The notes beneath the pieces were generated by a model. That model did not search any database, was not told where the DNA came from, and was given only the letters and a program-made list of their open reading frames with translations. This document shows positions 13,267-18,653 of a stretch of DNA of 18,653 nucleotides, one piece after another. Both the position numbers and the translations under genes were made by a program. Position 1 is the first letter of the stretch; each line of letters opens with the position of its first letter. Source of the DNA: Candidatus Nanohalarchaeota archaeon (lineage in GTDB: Archaea > EX4484-52); the NCBI GenBank assembly GCA_003660905.1, contig QMVB01000013.1, positions 1 to 18,653 of the forward strand, in the 5' to 3' direction.

Positions 13267-14595
13267 ATGAATATTCTTATTGTTGGAAGTGGTGCAAGGG
13301 AGCATATAATAGCTGAAAAAATCCATGAAAGCAAGCGCGAACCGGTTTTGTTTTGCTGTAGCGGCACAATTAATCCAGGGATTGAAGAACTCTGCAAAAA
13401 GGCAGTGGTTCTGGATACAGGAAATATTGATTCTATTGTTGAATTTGCAGAGCAAAATGACATTGAATACTGCGTAATCGGACCTGAAGCGCCAATATGC
13501 ATGGGGCTTGCTGATGAACTGGAAAAGATTGGCATAACTGTAATTGCGCCAAAAAAAAAGGCAGCAATAGAGGGAAGCAAGATTACCACAAGGGACCTGT
13601 TTAAAAAATACAGCATCAGTGGAAACATAAAATACACTTCAGTAAATGCAATGGATGAGCTAAATGATGCAAAAAAGTTTTTGGAAGAGTTAAAAAAGGA
13701 GAATCTGGGGTTTGTGGTCAAGCCTGACGGGCTTACCGGCGGGAAAGGAGTGAAAGTCCAGGGAGAGCATCTCCGGACAATTGATGATGCGCTGGATTAT
13801 TGCCAGGAAATACTGCAAATTAAGGATGCTCTAATCATCGAGGAAAAACTGTACGGGGAAGAGTTCAGTTTTCAGGCATTCAGCGACGGGAAAACACTGA
13901 AATTTATGCCTCTTGTGCAGGATCATAAGAGAGCTTTCGATGGAGATACAGGTCCGAATACAGGAGGAATGGGCAGTTATAGTTTCGTAAACCATTCCCT
14001 GCCTTTTTTGACAGAAGAGCAAATCCAGGAATCGCGGCAGATAATGACAGAGACTATTGATGCTATAAAAGAAGAGTACGGTATTTTGTTCAAGGGCATT
14101 TTGTACGGTGGTTTTATGGTGACAAAAAACGGCATAAAATTGCTCGAATACAACACGCGATTCGGTGACCCCGAAGCTATGAATGTCTTGTCTATTCTAA
14201 AGACAGACATCTGCGATATATTTGAAGCTATCAAAGAAGAAAAGCTTGATGAACTAAATGTTGAATTTGAGCAAAAAGCAACAGTATGCAAATATATTGT
14301 TCCAAAAAACTATCCTGATAAATCCCCGTCCGAGGAAATTAGGATAATGCCTTTTGAAAACGCAAAACTCTATTACGCCAATGTAGAAAAAAGAGACGGA
14401 AAATTGATGACTCTTTCAAGCCGCGCTCTTGCGTTTGTTTCAAGCGATGAGAATATTTACACAGCAGAGCGAAAAACTCAGGAAGCAATGAAATCAGTTG
14501 TTGGAAATGTGAGGTACAGAAGAGATATTGCAACAAAAGAATTGATTGAAAAAAGAATAAGCCACATGGATGCGATTAAAAATGGAAAGCAATGA
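13267..14595 (+). CDS. purD: Phosphoribosylamine--glycine ligase (GAR synthetase)
   Basis: A 442-aa ATP-grasp enzyme, the second step of de novo purine synthesis, joining glycine to phosphoribosylamine with ATP. The N-terminal domain begins MNILIVGSGAREH. The ATP-grasp glycine loop is VKPDGLTGGKGVKV (151-164). The family signature DHKRAFDGDTGPNTGGMG is at 219-236, and the metal/ATP site EYNTRFGDPEAMN at 294-306. The length matches stand-alone PurD, so there is no PurM or PurN fusion. It heads an operon whose next gene overlaps it by 14 nt, followed by purF, the enzyme that supplies its unstable substrate. Confidence 0.96.
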   Translation: MNILIVGSGAREHIIAEKIHESKREPVLFCCSGTINPGIEELCKKAVVLDTGNIDSIVEFAEQNDIEYCVIGPEAPICMGLADELEKIGITVIAPKKKAAIEGSKITTRDLFKKYSISGNIKYTSVNAMDELNDAKKFLEELKKENLGFVVKPDGLTGGKGVKVQGEHLRTIDDALDYCQEILQIKDALIIEEKLYGEEFSFQAFSDGKTLKFMPLVQDHKRAFDGDTGPNTGGMGSYSFVNHSLPFLTEEQIQESRQIMTETIDAIKEEYGILFKGILYGGFMVTKNGIKLLEYNTRFGDPEAMNVLSILKTDICDIFEAIKEEKLDELNVEFEQKATVCKYIVPKNYPDKSPSEEIRIMPFENAKLYYANVEKRDGKLMTLSSRALAFVSSDENIYTAERKTQEAMKSVVGNVRYRRDIATKELIEKRISHMDAIKNGKQ

Positions 14596-15529
14596 AAAAT
14601 TGTTTTGTTTTGATCTGGAAGGGCCTATTAGCCTGAATGACAACTGCAAAGATATCGCAAAAGAACTGGGATTAATTAGGGTATTCGATATTCTGGACAG
14701 GTATGATGATATTCTTTATTATCAAAAAAAATCATGCATCGGCTCTACATTGAGATTTATACTTCCGTTTTTTATTGAAAAAAAGCTCGATAAATCAAGG
14801 ATGAGGCAGATATCTGAGAAAACAGTATTGGCCAAAAATATAGATGCGGCAATAATCAGTGCAAAGCAAAAAGGAATTATGTCCATAATTTCCACGAGTT
14901 ATGAAATTCATTCTTATGCCATAGGAAAGAAAGTAGGCGTAAAGGAGGAAAATATTTATTCAACAAAAATCAATCTTGATGGAATCTTAACGCCAAAAGA
15001 CAAGGAGTTGATTGAAAATATAATCAGGCAATCTGTTTATTTGAATAAGAAAAGCGACAGTGAACTTGAAGATTACATGAATGCTTTTTTTTCATCCATC
15101 TCAAAGCCGATTGAACAAATAGTCAATGATACGATTGTCATTGGCGGTTTTGAGAAAAAGCAGAAAGCAGATGAGTTGATGAGGAAAAACAACATCCTGG
15201 GCAAAAACATCGTCGCTATAGGCGACAGTATTGTTGATATAGAAATGCTCGAATTTGCCAGTGCAGTCGGAGGTTTTTCCCTTTGCATCAACGCAAAAAA
15301 AGAAGCGATTGATTCAGCTGATTTTGCCTTATGCTCACTGGACAGGAAGCACCTTGTTTCCCTGTTTGAAACATTTGAAAAATCAGGAAAAGATGGTTTG
15401 ATTGATTTGGCAACCCGGCAATCAGGAAATCCAGATTATGTTTTTTCATATCTGCGGAATTTGGGGAAAAACGAAAAAAACAAGATAATAGAATTGCATA
15501 AAAGCATGAGAAAATATATAAGAGGATAG
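14582..15529 (+). CDS. HAD-superfamily phosphatase, EhaR/COG4030-like
   Basis: A 315-aa protein from ATG 14582; ATG 14570 would add four residues. HAD motif I is FDLEGPISLNDN with the nucleophile Asp11, but the usual second Asp is Glu13. Motif II is IISTS (102-106). A likely motif III Lys is in EKKQKADEL (191-199). Motif IV is GDSIVD (214-219). The DxEGP form with LNDN after it resembles archaeal proteins called EhaR-like (COG4030), which are known in methanogens but also outside hydrogenase operons; I am moderately sure of that match. An insert of about 70 residues after motif I would be the cap. It overlaps purD and ends 6 nt before purF, so it is co-transcribed with purine genes. Its substrate is unknown. 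Confidence 0.7.
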   Translation: MESNEKLFCFDLEGPISLNDNCKDIAKELGLIRVFDILDRYDDILYYQKKSCIGSTLRFILPFFIEKKLDKSRMRQISEKTVLAKNIDAAIISAKQKGIMSIISTSYEIHSYAIGKKVGVKEENIYSTKINLDGILTPKDKELIENIIRQSVYLNKKSDSELEDYMNAFFSSISKPIEQIVNDTIVIGGFEKKQKADELMRKNNILGKNIVAIGDSIVDIEMLEFASAVGGFSLCINAKKEAIDSADFALCSLDRKHLVSLFETFEKSGKDGLIDLATRQSGNPDYVFSYLRNLGKNEKNKIIELHKSMRKYIRG

Positions 15530-15535
15530 AATAAA

Positions 15536-16909
15536 ATGTGCAGTATTGTTGGAATAGCATCAGGTGAAAAGAAACAGGATGTTTCTTATGAATTGTATAA
15601 TGCGCTTATTTGCCTCCAGCACAGAGGACAGGACGCAGCAGGCATTGCAACCGCAGGTCCTGATGAAAAAATACATGTAAAAAAAAAGAAGGGACTTGTA
15701 TTTGAATTTACAAAAAAGAACTTGAACCATTTGACAGGAAATTTCGGGATAGGCCACACAAGATATTCTACAGCAGGTTCAAGCAAAATAGAAAATGCGC
15801 ATCCCTACATTATTAATTATCCAACTTCTATTGCCATTGCAAGCAATGGTGACACGCGCAACTACAATGAATTGAAGCAGTTTCTCCATAATCAAGGAAT
15901 CTGCCTCCAGACAGACTGCGATATTGAAGTTATGGCAAAATTGTTTGCATGCCAGTATTTAAAATCAAAGGATGTATTTGAAAGCGTCACTTTTTTGATG
16001 AAAAAAGTCATAGGCGCATATTCTGTTGTATGCCTTATCCAGAATAAGGGATTGCTTGCATTCAGAGATCCTTATGGAATACGTCCGCTTGTTATGGGTC
16101 AAAAATCATCGCAGGACAAATCATTTATGTTTGCATCTGAAAGCGCCCCTCTGGATATAGGAGGCTATAAATTTACCTGCAATGTAAAGCCAGGGGAAGC
16201 AATATTCATTGATAGGGATTTGAAATGCAATAGAAAGATGATAGTTGAAAAGACAAAAAAAGCTCATTGCATGTTTGAGTGGGTTTATCTTGCTCGTCCA
16301 GATAGCGACATTGAAAATTTAAGCGTATATCGATCAAGGGAAAATATGGGGAAAATCATGGGAAAAATAGCCAAATCAATGAACTATGTTGACCCTGAGA
16401 GCGTTGTTGTTCCCGTGCCTGACAGCGGAAGAAGCGCAGCAATTGCCTTTGCCGAAGAGACAGATATGAAATATCGCGATTATATTATAAAAAACAGATA
16501 TATAGCAAGGACATTCATAATGGAGACAGGCAAAATGAGGGCAAAGAATATTAAATTAAAATTAAATGCAAGTCAGGGCGTTGCCGGCAAAATAATATTT
16601 CTAATTGATGACAGCATTGTCCGGGGTACAACAGCAAAGCAAATAGTAAAAATGTTGAAATCAAAAGGCGCAAAAAAAATAATTTTTGTATCTGCCTGCC
16701 CGAAACTTATATCTACCTGCAAGTACGGCATAAATATATCCACAAAAGAGGAATTGATTGCGCATGGCAAAACAGTCGATGAAATAAGAAAAGAAATCGG
16801 CGCTGATGAATTGATTTATCCTTCGCTTGATAATTTAAAGGAAGCTCTTGGGATGGATGAGCTCTGCATGGGATGCCTGAGCGGAAAATATCCGCATAAT
16901 GCAGAATAA
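15536..16909 (+). CDS. purF: Amidophosphoribosyltransferase
   Basis: A 457-aa enzyme that makes phosphoribosylamine from PRPP and glutamine, the first committed purine step. The translation starts MCSIVGIASG, so Cys2 becomes the N-terminal nucleophile directly, with no propeptide. Glutaminase landmarks are LQHRGQDAAGI (28-37), GHTRYST (73-79), SNGD (103-106) and RDPYGIRPL (177-185). The PRPP loop is FLIDDSIVRGTT (355-366). The four cysteines of a [4Fe-4S]-type PurF are present: Cys245 in HCMFEWVYLARPDS, Cys395 in CKYGIN, and Cys444/Cys447 in LCMGCLSGKYP. The start is 6 nt after the HAD stop, with a weak GAGG at 15522-15525. Confidence 0.96.
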   Translation: MCSIVGIASGEKKQDVSYELYNALICLQHRGQDAAGIATAGPDEKIHVKKKKGLVFEFTKKNLNHLTGNFGIGHTRYSTAGSSKIENAHPYIINYPTSIAIASNGDTRNYNELKQFLHNQGICLQTDCDIEVMAKLFACQYLKSKDVFESVTFLMKKVIGAYSVVCLIQNKGLLAFRDPYGIRPLVMGQKSSQDKSFMFASESAPLDIGGYKFTCNVKPGEAIFIDRDLKCNRKMIVEKTKKAHCMFEWVYLARPDSDIENLSVYRSRENMGKIMGKIAKSMNYVDPESVVVPVPDSGRSAAIAFAEETDMKYRDYIIKNRYIARTFIMETGKMRAKNIKLKLNASQGVAGKIIFLIDDSIVRGTTAKQIVKMLKSKGAKKIIFVSACPKLISTCKYGINISTKEELIAHGKTVDEIRKEIGADELIYPSLDNLKEALGMDELCMGCLSGKYPHNAE

Positions 16910-16926
16910 TAAATATTGGTGATACT

Positions 16927-17757
16927 ATGATAAAGGAATTTGTAAACAAATATTTTATTTACCCAATTGTCCACGATACAGGATACAATATATACAATAC
17001 CTCTGTATGGGCAATAATCTTTGTGCTGGCAGTGGCACTTCTTATGAAATATTTTGAAGCCAAAAAGCAGGCAATCGATGTTAAATTTATTTTTGCTTTA
17101 CTTCCATGGATTGCTCTTGGAACAATATTGCGGGTTTTGAAGGATCTAGAGGTACTGCAAAGTATTCTGTTTATAACTCCTTTGATATATGTTGTCATAT
17201 TCTGCACATGCTTTCCTGCCCTTGCGCTGTCTCACTGGATTGAAGCCAAAACAAAAATGCCCTACTGGAAAGCATGGTTTGCCATAGGTCTTGCGCCGGC
17301 ATTGTTTTTCTTTGCAAAAATAATCGCATACATTCAAAATCCGTCTGTCTTTCTTACATGGTTTGGAGTATTGTATTTTTTTGGCACAGTATTTTATACT
17401 TTGAGAATAATCACAAGACATGGTTTTTTTTCCAGATTGAATATATTTGTGCTTTTATCCCATCTTACTGATGCCGCATCAACATTCATTGCAATGACAT
17501 TCTTCAGTTTCACCGAAAAGCATGTTCTTGCGCGTTTTTTAATCAATTCAGCAGAGAGCGCAGGCATTGTGCTGAATAATTCAGGGGCATGGATAATGTT
17601 CCCCCTGAAACTGGCAGTCGTCGGACTGGCGCTTTATGTGATTGACAAGGAAGACCTAACAAAACAGCAGAATGTTTTTTTGAAGATGATAATTATTTTG
17701 CTCGGGCTTGCTCCGGGAATAAGGGGATTATTCCAATTGCTTGTGTTTACTTCTTAA
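16927..17757 (+). CDS. DUF63-family integral membrane protein
   Basis: A 276-aa protein with roughly seven membrane helices, matching the archaeal DUF63 family from end to end. Conserved points are FIYPI...GYNIYNT (10-25), the GTILRVLKDL segment (65-74), TPLIY (84-88), HLTDAASTF (179-187), EKH (197-199), MFPLKL (224-229) and the C-terminal GLAPGIRGL (260-268). The function of DUF63 is unknown. It starts 17 nt after purF, with GGTGAT (16918-16923) a strong match to the anti-SD sequence, 3 nt before the ATG, so it is probably the last gene of the purD operon. Its stop lies 11 nt before the TATA box of the SRP RNA gene. Confidence 0.88.
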   Translation: MIKEFVNKYFIYPIVHDTGYNIYNTSVWAIIFVLAVALLMKYFEAKKQAIDVKFIFALLPWIALGTILRVLKDLEVLQSILFITPLIYVVIFCTCFPALALSHWIEAKTKMPYWKAWFAIGLAPALFFFAKIIAYIQNPSVFLTWFGVLYFFGTVFYTLRIITRHGFFSRLNIFVLLSHLTDAASTFIAMTFFSFTEKHVLARFLINSAESAGIVLNNSGAWIMFPLKLAVVGLALYVIDKEDLTKQQNVFLKMIIILLGLAPGIRGLFQLLVFTS

Positions 17758-17767
17758 TCATTACAAA

Positions 17768-17777
17768 CATTTAAAAA
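17768..17777 (+). promoter_or_regulatory. TATA box of the SRP RNA gene
   Basis: CATTTAAAAA, centred about 25 nt before the predicted 5' end at 17797 (the base that starts helix 1). Confidence 0.5.
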
Positions 17778-17796
17778 AAATAAAACATAAATATAA

Positions 17797-18058
17797 TGCA
17801 GGATAGGTTGGGATGTTAGGTGCATTCACTTGCTCAATCTACAGAGAACCGAAAACCTCATAGGATAGGCATTGCACTCATGCATTGGTGTTTGAACAGT
17901 GAATCCCTGCCTTATGTGGTGATTGTATTAGCGAACCTGGTCAGACCGTGAAGGAGCAGCCATAAGATGATACAGTTATGCATATAAGTTACGGGGATGA
18001 GGTAGAACGCTACTTGCTCTGGCTGTATTTGTTTTATTTTATGGGGCTCTCCTGCACC
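17797..18058 (+). ncRNA. Signal recognition particle 7S RNA
   Basis: About 260 nt, the RNA scaffold of SRP that binds SRP54 and SRP19 and targets secreted and membrane proteins. Helix 8 is recognisable at 17939-17960: GGTCAGACC, a GUGA(A) loop, then GGAGCAGCC, the symmetric/asymmetric loops that bind SRP54. The 5' Alu region has a UGUNR-type TGTTA at 17814-17818 and CCGAAAACC at 17850-17858. Helix 1 closes TGCAGGA (17797-17803) with TCCTGCA (18050-18056), as in archaea. Compared with the common CC-GGAA-GG, the helix 8 loop appears one base longer. The exact ends are inferred from pairing. Confidence 0.88.
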
Positions 18059-18067
18059 ACTAATAAA

Positions 18068-18141
18068 GGGTCTGTAGCTCAGTGGATTAGAGCACTTGCC
18101 TCCTAAGCAAGGGGTCGTGGGTTCGAATCCCATCAGACTCG
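18068..18141 (+). tRNA. tRNA-Arg (CCT)
   Basis: A 74-nt cloverleaf: acceptor GGGTCTG/CAGACTC with one G-T pair and discriminator G. D-arm GCTC..GAGC, anticodon stem CTTGC/GCAAG with loop CTCCTAA (anticodon CCT), T-arm GTGGG TTCGAAT CCCAT. No intron is present and CCA is not encoded. It starts 11 nt after the SRP RNA closing helix. A TTTTATTTTA at 18032-18041 inside the SRP RNA could be its own TATA box; otherwise it is processed from an SRP transcript. Confidence 0.95.
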
Positions 18142-18148
18142 TATATGC

Positions 18149-18231
18149 GCACGGGTTGCCGAGTGGTCAAAGGTGCCAGGCTAAGGACCTGGTCTCGTAG
18201 GAGTTCGAGGGTTCAAATCCCTTCCCGTGCA
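18149..18231 (+). tRNA. tRNA-Leu with anticodon AAG
   Basis: An 83-nt class II tRNA: acceptor GCACGGG/CCCGTGC with discriminator A, and D-arm GCCGAGTGGTCAAAGGT. The anticodon stem CCAGG/CCTGG encloses loop CTAAGGA, giving AAG. A long variable arm (TCTC GTA GGAG region) and T-arm GAGGG TTCAAAT CCCTT complete it. The identity as Leu is clear from the long variable arm and D-loop. The anticodon would read CTT (and CTC if A34 becomes inosine). It starts 7 nt after tRNA-Arg, so the two are one transcript. Position 34 being A is unusual for archaea. Confidence 0.93.
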
Positions 18232-18400
18232 TTAAAAGTGAGCGAACAAATGAATTTGCCGTAAGTTGTTTAAGGAGAGATAATTCCGCAGTGAGCCGCT
18301 TTAACCTTGAAAAGCGCGGTATCGCTCGTAAGACCAGCGATATTCATGGTGTTTTTTTCGTTGTGTTTATTGTAATGAAATGAAAAAAAAGTCGTAAGCG
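18232..18400 (+). repeat. tRNA-trailer module, copy B (after tRNA-Leu)
   Basis: Starts with TTAAAAGTGAGCGAACAAAT, directly after the tRNA-Leu discriminator base, and ends at GTCGTAAGCG. It is the partner of copy A, with a 92-nt core (18281-18372) lacking one A. The 5' stem appears as AACAA (18245-18249) with TTGTT (18266-18270), where copy A has ACAAA with TTTGT, so pairing is kept although bases shift. CGTAAG occurs at 18260, 18327 and 18393, about 66 nt apart, and again at 18399. No open reading frame explains it. Confidence 0.75.
18318..18358 (+). terminator. Hairpin plus T7 run inside trailer module, copy B
   Basis: TATCGCT (18320-18326), loop CGTAAGACC, AGCGATA (18336-18342), extendable by two G-T pairs, then TTTTTTT at 18352-18358. 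It would end a tRNA-Leu transcript about 127 nt beyond the tRNA. Confidence 0.45.
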
Positions 18401-18653
18401 TAAGAAAGGCAGAAAAAGTAAGTATAACATCCTGTATTAGCATGGTATCATTACTTTAGTCGTGATACCATTATGTTATTCGAAATTTGCGACTCCAAGG
18501 TACATTTTGAGCGATTCGCAAACTTCTTCGTCGCTTCGCTCCTCGACCACGTTGCACTCTCGCCTTCGGCTCGGGTCCTATAACAAGACAATAAACGGTT
18601 CACTGCGTTGCACTTGTTCTATCAAATTTTGCTTCGCAAAACTTCGCTTATTG
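18401..18653. other. Palindrome-rich non-coding tail
   Basis: I find no convincing gene on either strand. The region has a perfect 9-bp inverted repeat, ATGGTATCA (18442-18450) and TGATACCAT (18463-18471), and TTTTGC-TTC-GCAAAA at 18627-18641. It also has several CTTCG/CGAAG-rich short palindromes (18524-18580), and two copies of CGTTGCACT (about 18549 and 18606). The phrase GGTTCACTGCG near 18598 resembles GGCTCACTGCGG of the trailer-module core. Confidence 0.5.
18442..18471. repeat. Perfect 9-bp palindromic stem-loop
   Basis: ATGGTATCA and TGATACCAT are separated by 12 nt and followed by TTATGTTATT. It could be a hairpin terminator or a protein-binding palindrome. Confidence 0.5.

Noticed and set aside
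17912..18133. Minus-strand reading frame beginning MGFEPTTPCLGG
   Set aside because: It is antisense to tRNA-Arg and the SRP RNA. MGFEPTTP-type peptides are a known artefact of reading tRNA genes backwards.
12766..18400. Whole segment between the inverted modules as a composite transposon or integrative element
   Set aside because: It contains only housekeeping genes and no integrase or transposase, so inversion or independent insertion of the modules fits better.
18232..18400. Trailer module as a C/D box or H/ACA guide RNA
   Set aside because: I could not find a convincing C box with a CTGA D box, nor the paired hairpin-ACA layout. It stays unclassified.
18401..18653. Missing N-terminal half of the spermidine synthase beyond copy B, as expected if an inversion had split the gene
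   Set aside because: Neither strand there shows SpeE-like coding sequence, so a simple inversion does not account for the truncation.

Overview
The window looks like a piece of chromosome from a small-genome archaeon, probably of the DPANN superphylum (Woesearchaeota/Pacearchaeota-like). That placement is an inference. It rests on archaeal-type ribosomal proteins (uL23, eL34, eS27), archaeal SRP RNA, a UbiA-type lipid prenyltransferase, a DUF63 membrane protein, class III signal-peptide pilins, AT-rich TATA boxes about 25 nt upstream of many start codons, and generally low GC. No rRNA or other decisive phylogenetic marker is present.

Layout. (1) 1-1732, minus: 5' part of a large secreted, Cys-rich, repeat-containing surface protein running off the left edge. 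(2) 2038-3400: a tiny ribbon-helix-helix regulator, a YgjP-type metalloprotease, and a 369-bp decayed insertion sequence whose inverted repeats are still visible. (3) 3478-4901: uL23, eL34 and a UbiA prenyltransferase in one tight plus-strand cluster. (4) 4996-8891: a cell-envelope-like block with an acidic coiled-coil protein (minus), two tandem pilin paralogues, an ESCRT-III/Snf7-like protein, and an acylphosphatase fused to a coiled coil whose catalytic N-terminus has no normal start codon. (5) 8975-12305: a UbiB/ABC1 kinase-like protein convergent with methionyl-tRNA synthetase. (6) 12412-13198, minus: the C-terminal stump of a spermidine synthase, a structured repeat, tRNA-Phe, and the small eS27 gene. 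(7) 13267-17757: purD, a HAD phosphatase and purF (the first two steps of purine synthesis with an unknown phosphatase between them), then a DUF63 membrane protein. (8) 17797-18231: SRP 7S RNA, tRNA-Arg(CCT) and tRNA-Leu in a compact RNA cluster. (9) 18232-18653: the second copy of the structured repeat, then palindrome-rich non-coding DNA.

The most unusual item is a ~168-nt module found immediately downstream of both tRNA-Phe and tRNA-Leu. It begins at the same point (TTAAAAGTG, directly after the discriminator base) and has a 93-nt core that differs by a single one-base indel. It contains stem-loops and ends in a hairpin plus T7 run, so it could be a tRNA-trailer-encoded small RNA or a mobile cassette that targets tRNA 3' ends. 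The upstream tRNA-Leu reads as anticodon AAG, with an A at position 34, which archaea normally avoid. The other notable items are the missing acylphosphatase start, the pilin pair whose heads are conserved while the N-termini diverge, and the ESCRT-III-like protein next to the pilins.
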